This document shows, piece after piece, positions 20,455 to 29,801 of a DNA stretch of 64,000 nt. The translations under genes and the position numbers were made by a program. The first letter of the stretch is position 1; the number at the start of each line of letters is the position of its first letter. Below the pieces are notes generated by a model that searched no databases, was not told where the DNA came from, and saw only the letters and a list, made by a program, of their open reading frames with translations. Origin of the DNA: Bacteroides luti (GTDB taxonomy: Bacteria > Bacteroidota > Bacteroidia > Bacteroidales > Bacteroidaceae); contig NZ_FQTV01000011.1 in the NCBI RefSeq assembly GCF_900128905.1, positions 106,045 through 170,044 of the forward strand. The letters are read 5' to 3'.

Positions 20455-21675
20455 CTAGAACTTAATCTGATCCAGGATTTTTTCACTAGCCCCTAAGTTT
20501 TTACTCACATAGTTGTCGGCATTTGCCCCAACTTCCTTCAGATATTCAGTGTCTGAAATCATTTTGTCCAGTAATTGACTTAGCTCTTCATAATTCTTTA
20601 TGGAGAAGGCTCCGTTTTCTTCTAAAAGCTGTTTTGCTTCCATGAATTTATGGTATTTAGGACCAAAAATAACCGGAATACCATATACGGCAGCTTCAAG
20701 TATATTGTGAATACCCACTCCAAATCCTCCGCCTACATAAGCTATTTCTCCGTATCTGTAAATGGAAGATAATAGTCCAAATCCATCAATAATCAGGCAG
20801 TCCGCATTTTTCACATTTTGTTCATTTGCTTTAGAATAGCGAACGTATGGACGCTTTAGCTTACTAATTATTTCTACTAAATGATTTTCATCAATTACAT
20901 GAGGAGCAATAATTAGTTTGATATCAGGATGTGTATTGAAATATTCAATAAAGAGATCTTCATCCGGTTGCCATGAACTTCCGGCTACAATTGTCATTGA
21001 ATTGCCTTTGAATGCTTCTACTAAAGGCAGATCCTTTGCTTCCTGACGAATTTCAAGAACACGATCGAAACGAGTGTCGCCAACTACAGTAACCTTATTA
21101 ATACCAATCTTGGAAAGAAAGCGTTTTGAGGTTTCATTTTGAACAAATAACTGATCAAAATTAGCTAAAACCTTTCTGTAAGTCCCTCCATACCATTTAA
21201 AAAATATCTGTTCTTTTCGGAAAATGGATGAAATACTGTAAACAGGAATATTCCTTTTGTGTAACTCATCCAAATAGTTTTTCCAGAATTCATATTTAAT
21301 AAAGAAAGCCATGCAAGGCTGTATAATGTCTAAGAACTTATTTACATTACGAGGCTTATCAAGCGGAAGGTAGCAAACAATGTCTGCTCCTTTGTAATTT
21401 TTACGAACTTCATATCCTGATGGAGAAAAGAAAGTAAGCAATATCTTATACTCAGGATATCTTTCTCTGATTTTCTCGATGAGCGGACGTCCTTGTTCAA
21501 ATTCACCTAAAGATGCAGCATGAAACCAAATATATTTAGCACCATCTTCTTTTTGTTGACGTAGAAGTTCGTATACTATCCAATGCCCTTTCATCATCTT
21601 GCGTGGCTTTCTGCTGAAAGGTGCAAGTAGATGAATTAATAGCGAGTATATATAAATTCCAAAATTATAAAACAT
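20455..21675 (-). CDS. waaA: 3-deoxy-D-manno-octulosonic acid (KDO) transferase
   Basis: 406 residues: an N-terminal hydrophobic anchor (about 1-20), the GT30 N-domain with WFHAASLGEFEQGRPL (about 50-65; the catalytic Glu is in GEFEQ), and a GT-B C-domain with GEIAYVGGGFGVGIHNILEA. The enzyme adds KDO to lipid A precursor on the cytoplasmic face of the inner membrane, as in Gram-negative LPS synthesis. It lies 10 bp after gltX in the same transcript. Confidence 0.94.
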   Translation of the reverse strand: MFYNFGIYIYSLLIHLLAPFSRKPRKMMKGHWIVYELLRQQKEDGAKYIWFHAASLGEFEQGRPLIEKIRERYPEYKILLTFFSPSGYEVRKNYKGADIVCYLPLDKPRNVNKFLDIIQPCMAFFIKYEFWKNYLDELHKRNIPVYSISSIFRKEQIFFKWYGGTYRKVLANFDQLFVQNETSKRFLSKIGINKVTVVGDTRFDRVLEIRQEAKDLPLVEAFKGNSMTIVAGSSWQPDEDLFIEYFNTHPDIKLIIAPHVIDENHLVEIISKLKRPYVRYSKANEQNVKNADCLIIDGFGLLSSIYRYGEIAYVGGGFGVGIHNILEAAVYGIPVIFGPKYHKFMEAKQLLEENGAFSIKNYEELSQLLDKMISDTEYLKEVGANADNYVSKNLGASEKILDQIKF

Positions 21676-21685
21676 GTCTGTTCTT

Positions 21686-23206
21686 TTACTTCTTTATAAC
21701 CTCTATTGCTCTTTTCATTCGGGCAATTGTTTCTTCTTTGCCTAATACAGCAGAGATGTCAAACATGTGAGGTCCTTTCCCTTCTCCAACAAGTGTGAGA
21801 CGGAAAGCATTCATGATATTTCCTAGATGATATCCTTTGTTCTCGATCCATTCCATTACAATTTTTTCCTGGTTCTCCAAAGAAAAATCTTCAATGGCTT
21901 CGAGTACATGCATAAGCTCTGTTATCTGTGCAGGAGAATCTTCTTTCCAGCGTTTTTTTACAGTCTTTTCATCGTACTCTGTAGGAGCAACAAAGAAGAA
22001 TTTGCAAACATCCCAGAGTTCTTTTACAAAGCTAACTCGTTCTTTCATAAGTCCTACAACAGTGACAACTTTTTCAAAAGGAGCTTCTACGCCTTGTTCT
22101 TTTAAATATGGAATGAATAAATTTGCTATTTCCTCGTTTGACTTAAGCTGAATATATTGATGATTGAACCATTTACCTTTTTCGTAATCGAATTTTGCAC
22201 CGGCTTTGCTACATCTGTGTAGATCAAAAAGCTGAATAAGCTCATCCATACTCATAATTTCCTGATCATTTCCCGGATTCCATCCTAATAATGCGAGGAA
22301 GTTGATTACTGCTTCAGGCAGATAACCAGCTTCTCTGTATCCAGAAGAGATTTCTTCCGTTTTAGGGTCTTTCCATTCTAATGGGAAAACAGGAAATCCC
22401 AGTCGGTCACCATCTCGTTTACTAAGTTTGCCATTTCCGTCAGGTTTCAGTAAAAGAGGAAGATGTGCGAACTGCGGCATTGTTTCTTCCCAGCCAAATG
22501 CACGGTAAAGAAGTACATGTAATGGTGCAGACGGTAACCATTCTTCGCCGCGGATTACATGAGATACATCCATTAAATGATCGTCTACGATATTTGCAAG
22601 ATGATATGTGGGCAATTCGTCAGCTGATTTATATAAAACCTTATCATCCAGGATGGAAGAATTGATAATTACTTCTCCACGGATTATATCTTGTACATGA
22701 ACGTCTTCGTTTGGTTCGATTTTTATTCTGACTACATATTTCTCTCCTGAGTCAATAAGGCTTTTAACTTCTTCTTCAGAAAGAGTCAAAGAGTTGCGCA
22801 TACTTAATCGCGTAGAAGCATCGTATTGGAAGTTTTTTATTTCAGCACGTTTAGCATCTAATTCTTCAGGAGTATCAAAGGCTATGTATGCTTTTTGGTT
22901 ATCCAATAAAATTTTAACATACTTCTTGTATATTTCTTTGCGTTCTGATTGACGGTAAGGTCCATAATTTCCTCCGAAACTTACACCTTCATCAAACTCT
23001 ACGCCTAACCATTTGAAAGCTTCGATAATATATTCTTCTGCTCCTGGAACAAAGCGTTGAGAATCCGTATCTTCTATACGGAAAATCATATCACCACCGT
23101 GCTGACGAGCAAATAAATAGTTATATAATGCAGTACGCACACCGCCAATATGTAATGCTCCTGTGGGGCTTGGAGCAAAACGAACTCTTACTTTTCTTTC
23201 TGTCAT
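21686..23206 (-). CDS. gltX: Glutamyl-tRNA synthetase
   Basis: 506 residues, class I synthetase. The HIGH motif is HIGG (19-22) after FAPSPTGAL, and the KMSKS motif is KLSKR (260-264). The C-terminal anticodon-binding helical region follows from about 330. It charges tRNA-Glu. It is the first gene of the gltX-waaA operon and diverges from the HD-domain gene, with -7-like elements for both directions at 23234-23274. Confidence 0.97.
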   Translation of the reverse strand: MTERKVRVRFAPSPTGALHIGGVRTALYNYLFARQHGGDMIFRIEDTDSQRFVPGAEEYIIEAFKWLGVEFDEGVSFGGNYGPYRQSERKEIYKKYVKILLDNQKAYIAFDTPEELDAKRAEIKNFQYDASTRLSMRNSLTLSEEEVKSLIDSGEKYVVRIKIEPNEDVHVQDIIRGEVIINSSILDDKVLYKSADELPTYHLANIVDDHLMDVSHVIRGEEWLPSAPLHVLLYRAFGWEETMPQFAHLPLLLKPDGNGKLSKRDGDRLGFPVFPLEWKDPKTEEISSGYREAGYLPEAVINFLALLGWNPGNDQEIMSMDELIQLFDLHRCSKAGAKFDYEKGKWFNHQYIQLKSNEEIANLFIPYLKEQGVEAPFEKVVTVVGLMKERVSFVKELWDVCKFFFVAPTEYDEKTVKKRWKEDSPAQITELMHVLEAIEDFSLENQEKIVMEWIENKGYHLGNIMNAFRLTLVGEGKGPHMFDISAVLGKEETIARMKRAIEVIKK

Positions 23207-23233
23207 ATTGTTTTATATAAAATAAAAATCGGG

Positions 23234-23242
23234 GCAAAATTA
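23234..23242 (-). promoter_or_regulatory. -7 element of gltX
   Basis: The minus strand reads TAATTTTGC, a full TAnnTTTG match 28 bp upstream of the gltX ATG. The -33 region is weak (TGCT-like at 20 bp). Confidence 0.6.
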
Positions 23243-23266
23243 ATCTATTTTTTCCGAACTACAGCA

Positions 23267-23274
23267 TAACTTTG
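23267..23274 (+). promoter_or_regulatory. -7 element of the HD-domain gene
   Basis: TAACTTTG matches TAnnTTTG and lies 78 bp before the chosen ATG (23353). It overlaps the first codons of the longest open frame, so the long frame cannot be the full protein if this promoter is real. Confidence 0.5.
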
Positions 23275-23352
23275 ATGTTTGTATTGGTCTTAATGGTAAA
23301 AAAGAGTGTTCTTATTGTTTTTTTTTGTATTTTTCGACAAAATTTGAATAAA

Positions 23353-25452
23353 ATGAATAAGTTAAGAAATAAAAAACGTTCTACTTATAAAGATTTGATA
23401 TTTAAGGCCCTGATATTCCTGGCAACAGTGGCTGTTATTGTGTACTTTTTACCTCGAAGCGGGAAATTTAACTATCAATTTGATATTAACAAGCCTTGGA
23501 AATATGGGTTGCTGACAGCTTCTTTTGACTTCCCAATTTACAAAGATGAAGCCTTGGTTAAGCAAGAGCAGGATAGTATAATGAGGTTTTATCAGCCCTA
23601 CTTTATCTACAATCAAAGAATGGAGCAAAAGGCTCTGTCGAAACTTAAGTCCGACTATCAAGGAAGGCTTAAAAGCAAAATGCTTTCAGTTTATTATTAC
23701 CAGCATATAAATACTGTACTGAAAGGTATTTATAAACGGGGTGTTGTCTCTAGTGCCGACATGGGTAATCTTAAAAAAGATAATATTCAGACTGTTATGA
23801 TTACAGAGAAAAAAATGGCAAATTCAAAGCCTTCTGCTGAGCTTTTTACCATAAAAACAGCTTATGAATATTTACTGAAAGCAGACACTATTCATTTTAA
23901 CAAAGAAATCCTAAGACAATGTGATCTGGATAATTATATTATACCCAATTTAGTCTTTGATAGGAAGAAATCCGAATCCGTAAAGACAGAACTTCTTGGC
24001 ACAATTTCGTGGGCTACCGGGCTTGTTCAGTCTGGTCAAAAGATAATTGACAGGGGGGAGATTGTTAATGATCGCACTTTTCATATTTTGGAGTCTTTGC
24101 AGAAAGAATCAATAAAAAGAAATGCGTCTGTCAATCAGCAACGTTTTATTTTGCTTGGACAAGTTCTTTTTGTTAGTATCCTAATGTTTTGCTTTATGCT
24201 GTTTCTTGATTTATTCAGAAAGGATTATTATCAACAGAAAGGCGGTTTGTCATTGCTGTTTACGCTGACGATCTTTTTTTCTGTGATTACAGCTTTCATG
24301 GTTAAGTATAACTTTTTCAGTGTTTATATGGTTCCTTATGCTATGTTGCCGATTATTATAAGAATATTCCTTGATTCGCGCACAGCATTTATGACCCACA
24401 CCTTAACCATCTTAATATGTTCAATAACCTTGCGTTATCCTTATGAATTTATTTTGCTTCAATTAACAGCGGGCATAATAGCAATATTTAGTTTAAGAGA
24501 ATTATCTCAGCGTTCACAATTGTTCCGGTCTGCATTTTTAATTGTTCTTGGTTATGCACTTTTGAATTTCTCTATGGAACTAATTCATGAAACAGATCTT
24601 TCAAAGCTTAATCTAAGCATGTATGTAAACTTCATGATTAACGGCATATTGCTGCTCTTTGCTTATCCGCTGTTGTTCATGTTTGAGAAAATATTTGGAT
24701 TTACATCTAATGTAACCTTGGTTGAACTTTCGAATATTAATAATCCTTTGTTGCGTAAACTGTCCGAGGTTGCACCTGGAACATTCCAACATTCAATGCA
24801 GGTGGCTAATTTGGCAGCTGAAGCAGCTATCAGGGTAGGGGGCAAAAGTCAGCTGGTGAGAACCGGAGCTCTTTATCATGATATTGGAAAAATGGAAAAT
24901 CCGGCTTTCTTTACTGAAAACCAATCGGGAGTAAATCCTCATAAGTCATTGAGTTATGAACAAAGTGCACAGGTTGTAATTCACCATGTAACCGATGGAT
25001 TGAAACTTGCCGAAAAGCACAATTTACCTAAAGTAATCAAGGATTTTATTCGCACACACCACGGGTTAAGTAAGACTAAGTATTTCTATGTATCATTTAA
25101 GAATGAAAATCCCGATAAAGAAGTTAACGAAGAGGTCTTTACTTATCCGGGACCTAATCCTTTTTCTAAGGAAACAGCCATATTGATGATGGCGGATTCA
25201 GTAGAAGCGGCTTCTCGTAGTTTGCCTGAATATACAGAAGAATCTATAAGTAATTTAGTAGAGAAGATAATTGATTCACAGATTGCAGATGGATGCTTTA
25301 AGTACTGTCCTATTACATTTAGAGACATTGCTACTGTGAAAATTGTTTTTAAAGAGAAACTTCGTACAATTTATCATACGCGTATCAGATACCCGGAATT
25401 AATTAATAGAAACGAAGAGAATAATAAATTAAATGCTGTACAAAACAATTAA
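23353..25452 (+). CDS. 7TM-HD family cyclic-di-AMP-type phosphodiesterase (PgpH-like)
   Basis: 699 residues from ATG 23353 (MNKLRNKKRST). It has an N-terminal anchor (about 20-37), an extracellular 7TMR-HDED-like domain (about 40-265), seven membrane helices (about 270-450), and a cytoplasmic HD domain with H509-D510 in LYHDIGK and downstream HHVTDG and THHG metal-binding histidines. Proteins of this layout (PgpH) hydrolyse c-di-AMP in Firmicutes; the same role here is inferred. The final codons (V-Q-N-N-stop) run into a 22-bp phased GTAC repeat. Convergent with the phosphatase gene. Confidence 0.9.
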   Translation: MNKLRNKKRSTYKDLIFKALIFLATVAVIVYFLPRSGKFNYQFDINKPWKYGLLTASFDFPIYKDEALVKQEQDSIMRFYQPYFIYNQRMEQKALSKLKSDYQGRLKSKMLSVYYYQHINTVLKGIYKRGVVSSADMGNLKKDNIQTVMITEKKMANSKPSAELFTIKTAYEYLLKADTIHFNKEILRQCDLDNYIIPNLVFDRKKSESVKTELLGTISWATGLVQSGQKIIDRGEIVNDRTFHILESLQKESIKRNASVNQQRFILLGQVLFVSILMFCFMLFLDLFRKDYYQQKGGLSLLFTLTIFFSVITAFMVKYNFFSVYMVPYAMLPIIIRIFLDSRTAFMTHTLTILICSITLRYPYEFILLQLTAGIIAIFSLRELSQRSQLFRSAFLIVLGYALLNFSMELIHETDLSKLNLSMYVNFMINGILLLFAYPLLFMFEKIFGFTSNVTLVELSNINNPLLRKLSEVAPGTFQHSMQVANLAAEAAIRVGGKSQLVRTGALYHDIGKMENPAFFTENQSGVNPHKSLSYEQSAQVVIHHVTDGLKLAEKHNLPKVIKDFIRTHHGLSKTKYFYVSFKNENPDKEVNEEVFTYPGPNPFSKETAILMMADSVEAASRSLPEYTEESISNLVEKIIDSQIADGCFKYCPITFRDIATVKIVFKEKLRTIYHTRIRYPELINRNEENNKLNAVQNN

Positions 25453-25523
25453 TTCTTCTGTACAAAAGATTTAATTGTTTTGTACAGAAGATTGTTTTCT
25501 TTTGTACAAGAGAATTTTATTGT
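25436..25523. repeat. Four-copy 22-bp tandem repeat with GTAC palindromes
   Basis: GTAC recurs at 25438, 25460, 25482 and 25504, exactly 22 bp apart. Units begin CTGTACAAAA, CTGTACAAAA, TTGTACAGAA and TTGTACAAGA. The array covers the last codons of the HD gene, the 64-bp convergent gap and the last codons of the phosphatase gene. Units 1 and 3 pair as a 15-bp stem (25438-25452 with 25471-25485), so it can also act as a bidirectional terminator. Confidence 0.85.
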
Positions 25524-26008
25524 TCGGGCATGTTTTTTAAATATTCCAATAGTCCTTCGCAAGCATCCTCCAGAATATCCAAAACTTTTTCGAATCCAGA
25601 AGCACCGCCAAAGTAGGGGTCGGGCACATAATCTGCAGGAATACGTTGGCAGAAATCTGTCATACGGCCAATTTTCTGCATTGCTTCGATAGATGGAGCC
25701 AAATCCTTAAGATCATCAATATTGCGGTCGTCCATACCTAATATCAGATCGAAATTATCAAAATCGTCACTTCTCATCGGTCGGGAACGACTTACTAAGT
25801 TATAGCCCCTTTTTGCAGCATGAGCACGCATTCGCGAATCAGGCAATTCTCCCTGATGATAGCTGAGAATACCGGCTGAGTCGACTTTTATAGTATTGTT
25901 TAATCCTTCTCTTTCAAGATAGGTTTGCATAATTCCTTCTGCCAGTGGTGAACGACAAATATTTCCAAGACATACGAATAGAATTCTGTATTTTGTTTTT
26001 TCGCTCAT
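25517..26008 (-). CDS. Low-molecular-weight protein tyrosine phosphatase
   Basis: 163 residues with the active-site loop C13-LGNIC-R19-S (CX5R after LFV) and a general-acid Asp in VPDPYFGG. Length and fold match LMW-PTP (arsenate-reductase/ArsC-like fold). Bacterial members often dephosphorylate tyrosine kinases of capsule or exopolysaccharide export, but no such genes lie nearby. It starts 3 bp after the priA stop, so it is translated from the priA transcript. Confidence 0.93.
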   Translation of the reverse strand: MSEKTKYRILFVCLGNICRSPLAEGIMQTYLEREGLNNTIKVDSAGILSYHQGELPDSRMRAHAAKRGYNLVSRSRPMRSDDFDNFDLILGMDDRNIDDLKDLAPSIEAMQKIGRMTDFCQRIPADYVPDPYFGGASGFEKVLDILEDACEGLLEYLKNMPEQ

Positions 26009-26011
26009 AAA

Positions 26012-28471
26012 TTAAAATGGGTCTACGTCGTAATACACGATTAATGATTTAAATCGCTCGTCTTCAATCATCTCTTTCTGCACTTGCAATAACAGAGCGC
26101 GAGCTTTCTCCATTGATGCATTATATTCAATCTTTACAATGATTTTTTTGATAAAAAGCATCTGAATACGAGCTACCGGAGGATTATCCGGACCCAGTAC
26201 ACGATTACCAAATATACTTCTAAGTCTTTCGGCCATAGTGCGAGCCATTGTATCGAGCAAGTCGGCGTTTCTGTTTTTAAGGTATACATAAACAAGCCTG
26301 TAATATGGCGGATATCGGAACATCTGACGTTCTGCTAACTGACTGGCAAACATCTGCTGATAATTGTTTGCAATTACCTGGTGGATAATTGGATGATCTA
26401 TCGACTTTGTCTGCAATATAACCAAACCTTGTTTATTTTTTCTTCCAGCTCTTCCTGATACTTGCGCCATTAGCTGATAAGCACGTTCGTAAGAACGGAA
26501 ATCGGGATAATTAAGCATTGTGTCGGCATTCAGAATACCTACCACGCTGACATTATCAAAATCCAGTCCTTTCGAAACCATCTGGGTGCCGATTAGTATA
26601 TCTGTTTTTCTCTGCTCAAAGTTTGCGATAATCTTCTCGTAAGCTGTGCGGGTTCGGGTCGTATCTAAATCCATACGGGCAACCCTTGCTTCGGGGAATA
26701 TAGTCTTTATATCATCCTCTACCTTTTCAGTTCCAAATCCACGGTTTACTAATTCCACTCCTTCGCAAGCCGGGCAAGAACGTGGTAACTGATAAGTATA
26801 ACCACAATAATGACAGGTGAGCTGATTTATTCCTTTGTGATAAGTAAGACTCACATCACAATTTTTACATCGGGGAACCCATCCACAGGTTTTGCATTCA
26901 ATCATCGGAGCAAAGCCTCTTCTGTTTTGGAAAAGAATCACTTGCTCTTTATTCTCTAATGCCTTGCGTACGTGCTCCAATAGAAAAGGAGAGAATTGCC
27001 CGTTCATCCGTTTCTTGCGTGCAAGTTCCTTGATATCAACCGGTAGAATCTCGGGTAATTGAATATCCTTATATCTTTCATTAAGTTCTACTAATCCATA
27101 TTTCCCTTTTGTGGCATTATAATAAGTCTCAACAGAAGGAGTGGCTGTTCCCAATAATGTCTTTGCCCCATATAATGATGCCAGAACAATTGCTGCGTTA
27201 CGCGCATGATAACGCGGGGTCGGATCATATTGCTTGTATGTATTTTCGTGCTCTTCGTCTACAATTACTAAACCAAGTTTGTGGAATGGCAGAAAAATAG
27301 AAGAACGAACTCCAAGTATAATATTGTACCCATCGTTTCCTAATTGCTTGCGCCAGATTTCCACCCTCTCAGCATCCGAGAATTTAGAATGGTAGATGCC
27401 TAACTTATTACCAAATACCCGCTTTAAACGTTCGGTTATCTGAGTAGTCAGCGCAATCTCAGGAAGTAAATAAAGAACTTGCTTTCCTTCTTTTATTGTT
27501 CTTTCTATAAGATGAATATAGATTTCTGTTTTTCCGCTGGATGTTACTCCATGAAGCAGACATACATTCTTCTTTTTGAAGCTAGTAAGAATCTCTTGGT
27601 AAGCCTGTTGCTGATATTCGTTAAGCGGGTTAATTTCCAAAGTAGGCTTCTCTGAAGTATCCAAACGGCCAATTTCTTGTTTATAAACCTCAAAAATATT
27701 TTTATCGACCAGACTGTTAAGAGCTGCAGGTAAAGCATCTGTTTTCTTTATCAGTTCCTTTTTACTGACCTCCTTGATGCTTTTACTGCTGTGAAAATGA
27801 GATAGCTCCAGATACTTCATCAAAAGTGCAAGTTGTTTCTGGGCACGCTTCAACTCATCGAAAATTTTCTGAAGATTGGTTTCTTCTTTTGCATAGTCAG
27901 TTAGGCGAACCCGGATTTCCACTTTAGGCTGATAATTTCGTTTCAGCTCCTCTTTAATAAAGATAGCCTCTTTATCAAGCAGCGATTTAATTGTTGGCAG
28001 AAGGTTTTTCAATCCGCTCTCTTTTTCCAGTAGAGTAACCGATTGCTCGGGTTTGTTCTCCATCAGATTTATTAATATTTGTTCTTTCTCTGATAGTTGA
28101 ACCGAATAGTCGAAATCGGGATTGTACTCTACAATTGTTTCGCTCTCTAGTTTTAAACCTGAGGGTAGTGCGGCTTTATAAACATCGCCTTGCGTGCAAA
28201 GATAATATGAAGAAATCCACTCCCAGAACTTGAATTGTATAGGAAGGAGTATTGGCTCGGAATCAAGAATGGTTGCTACCTCTTTTGTCTCATATCCTTC
28301 GGGGGCAGAAAAATGTATGTTGTATACAATTGCAGTGTAGAACTTTTTGCGTCCGAAGGGTACAATTATCCTACACCCAATTTTTATATTATTTGCTATA
28401 TCTTCTGGTATAGAATAAGTAAAGCATTTGGGTAAAGGTAGAGGCAATATAACGTCTGCAAACTTTTTCAC
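26012..28471 (-). CDS. priA: Primosomal protein N' (PriA helicase)
   Basis: 819 residues from GTG 28469-28471, giving V/M-KKFADVILPLPL, the normal PriA N-terminus. A TTG at 28496-28498 would add 9 residues but overlaps the TTTG of a -7 promoter element, so I prefer the GTG. Features in order: the N-terminal 3'-DNA-binding domain, Walker A GVTSSGKTE, DEEH box VIVDEEHENTY, a zinc-binding cysteine cluster (CKTCGW...CKNC...CHYCG...CPAC) and helicase motif VSGRAGR. PriA restarts stalled forks by loading the replicative helicase. Confidence 0.95.
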   Translation of the reverse strand: MKKFADVILPLPLPKCFTYSIPEDIANNIKIGCRIIVPFGRKKFYTAIVYNIHFSAPEGYETKEVATILDSEPILLPIQFKFWEWISSYYLCTQGDVYKAALPSGLKLESETIVEYNPDFDYSVQLSEKEQILINLMENKPEQSVTLLEKESGLKNLLPTIKSLLDKEAIFIKEELKRNYQPKVEIRVRLTDYAKEETNLQKIFDELKRAQKQLALLMKYLELSHFHSSKSIKEVSKKELIKKTDALPAALNSLVDKNIFEVYKQEIGRLDTSEKPTLEINPLNEYQQQAYQEILTSFKKKNVCLLHGVTSSGKTEIYIHLIERTIKEGKQVLYLLPEIALTTQITERLKRVFGNKLGIYHSKFSDAERVEIWRKQLGNDGYNIILGVRSSIFLPFHKLGLVIVDEEHENTYKQYDPTPRYHARNAAIVLASLYGAKTLLGTATPSVETYYNATKGKYGLVELNERYKDIQLPEILPVDIKELARKKRMNGQFSPFLLEHVRKALENKEQVILFQNRRGFAPMIECKTCGWVPRCKNCDVSLTYHKGINQLTCHYCGYTYQLPRSCPACEGVELVNRGFGTEKVEDDIKTIFPEARVARMDLDTTRTRTAYEKIIANFEQRKTDILIGTQMVSKGLDFDNVSVVGILNADTMLNYPDFRSYERAYQLMAQVSGRAGRKNKQGLVILQTKSIDHPIIHQVIANNYQQMFASQLAERQMFRYPPYYRLVYVYLKNRNADLLDTMARTMAERLRSIFGNRVLGPDNPPVARIQMLFIKKIIVKIEYNASMEKARALLLQVQKEMIEDERFKSLIVYYDVDPF

Positions 28472-28494
28472 ACTATTTCTTTTTTTTGAGTATG

Positions 28495-28503
28495 GCAAAG
28501 ATA
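28495..28503 (-). promoter_or_regulatory. -7 element of priA
   Basis: The minus strand reads TATCTTTGC. It lies 24 bp upstream of the GTG start and overlaps the alternative TTG codon. The -33 region is weak. Confidence 0.6.
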
Positions 28504-28504
28504 T

Positions 28505-28546
28505 AAAAAAAGGAGGCTTCCCATAAATGAGAAACCTCCTTTTTTA
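28505..28546 (-). terminator. Terminator of the outer-membrane protein gene
   Basis: Arms AAAAAAGGAGG and CCTCCTTTTTT (11 bp), with an extra TTC/GAA pairing inside, sit between the stop of the beta-barrel gene and the priA promoter. T-runs occur on both strands. Confidence 0.85.
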
Positions 28547-28562
28547 TATAAGATAAATGTTT

Positions 28563-29222
28563 TTAGAAAATGTAGGCTACAGAAACTTGCCACATTTTTG
28601 TTTTGCTTTTGAAAGAAACGTTAATATCTTTTGCTAGTTCACCTAAATCACCGCTTGCTGAATCTGTTAATGGTAAGTTATAGTTCAAACCAACCTGTAA
28701 ATGGCGTAGCAATTTAACACCACCACCGATGTTTAATGAAACCTCAGCCTTCTTATTATCGATTGAAGGTGTTGTACCCGAAATAGCCTGAGTTGCAATG
28801 CTTGTTAAGTCGGTAGCCAGATTATCACTATTGATATCAAACGAGAAATTAGGACCAGCAGCAACAAATACACTTGCCATACTTCCTAACCCGATAGAAT
28901 ATTTCAGGTTGACTGGAATATCAAAAGATTTACGTTTGTTGGTAACATCATCATTTGTTTTTGTGTTAGTAATCTTAGTCCCTTTTTCATTGTAAACAAT
29001 AGCTCCATCAATTCCTAATCCTACGATAGGAATATTAATGTCTATCATTGGTCCAATAAAGAAACCAGACATGTTGTCAGTCTTGAAGTTCTCTTTTAAT
29101 CCTGAAAAATCAGCATTTACAAGGTTCAATCCACCTTTTACACCAAATTTAATTTGTGCTTGTGCAGGGATAGCAAGAAGTAAGCAGATTGCTATCAAAA
29201 GAGTGCTAAAAATCTTTTTCAT
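28563..29222 (-). CDS. Outer-membrane beta-barrel protein (PorT-like family)
   Basis: 219 residues: a signal peptide (about 1-22, ending PAQAQ), then KFGVKGGLNLVNADFSG and alternating amphipathic strands, ending in MWQVSVAYIF with the terminal Phe typical of outer-membrane barrels. It resembles the small porin-family outer membrane beta-barrel proteins of Bacteroidota (8-10 strands). No substrate can be assigned. It is monocistronic, with its own -7 element upstream and a strong terminator downstream. Confidence 0.85.
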   Translation of the reverse strand: MKKIFSTLLIAICLLLAIPAQAQIKFGVKGGLNLVNADFSGLKENFKTDNMSGFFIGPMIDINIPIVGLGIDGAIVYNEKGTKITNTKTNDDVTNKRKSFDIPVNLKYSIGLGSMASVFVAAGPNFSFDINSDNLATDLTSIATQAISGTTPSIDNKKAEVSLNIGGGVKLLRHLQVGLNYNLPLTDSASGDLGELAKDINVSFKSKTKMWQVSVAYIF

Positions 29223-29247
29223 AAGTCTATAATCGTTTTGTTTGCTT

Positions 29248-29256
29248 GCAAAAGTA
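29248..29256 (-). promoter_or_regulatory. -7 element of the beta-barrel gene
   Basis: The minus strand reads TACTTTTGC 26 bp upstream of the ATG; TAnnTTTG is fully matched. No clear -33 TTTG. Confidence 0.6.
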
Positions 29257-29579
29257 TATAAAATATTTGAAATGTAATTATAATTATATAAGTTTTGATA
29301 TTATTCTTGTTTTAAAAAATAAGAAATATCCCTATTGTAGAGTGTTTTAATGCCTTTTCTTCTTTTTAATTTGTTATTGCTGCTATTTAAAACTTAAATT
29401 ATTTTGGCGTTTTTCTTGAAGTGAATTTTCATTTCTTTAAAACGAATGTAACATCATAATGCTTTGATAATTAGAAATGAAACATATTTTAACTCGGCAA
29501 GAGGTTGAGTATGAGTAAAACTTAAGGTTGTTTTCTGACAATCCGTTTTACTTTTTGAGCTAATAGGTTGATTGTAAGC

Positions 29580-29636
29580 TGCGGAAAAATTATTTTCACC
29601 CCCTATAAATGCAGAAATATTAGTTTTTTTTCCGCA
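29580..29636. repeat. Inverted repeat, 10-bp arms
   Basis: TGCGGAAAAA (29580-29589, first base near the end of the preceding tract) pairs with TTTTTCCGCA (29627-29636) across about 37 nt. The purpose is unknown; it is far from both start codons. Confidence 0.5.
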
Positions 29637-29759
29637 CGATTAAATGTTATCTCATAATAATGACTCATCTTCTTGTAAATATTCAATTGAAATTAAAATT
29701 TGTTTATTGTTTTGTGATAAATTAAAAGCTTAATTTACAATATTCTAATAGCAATTTGC

Positions 29760-29768
29760 TATCTTTGC
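29760..29768 (+). promoter_or_regulatory. -7 element of the DUF3467 gene
   Basis: TATCTTTGC, a full consensus match 34 bp before the ATG. A TTTA at 29734-29737 is a possible but distant -33. Confidence 0.65.
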
Positions 29769-29801
29769 AGCCAAATTAATCATGAAGAAATTTGCTTAGA
29801 A

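Larger units (their letters stand above)
29223..29801. other. Intergenic region between the beta-barrel gene and the DUF3467 gene
   Basis: 579 bp, AT-rich, between divergent genes. It holds a -7 element at each end and an inverted repeat at 29580-29636. I found no convincing open frame. It is the second likely breakpoint of the inferred rpoC/rpsL inversion. Confidence 0.55.

Noticed and set aside
23272..23352. 27-codon extension of the HD-domain protein
   Set aside because: It begins within the promoter element and is not family-like; ATG 23353 fits.
25436..25523. CRISPR array
   Set aside because: The repeat period is 22 bp with no distinct spacers, and no cas genes are present.
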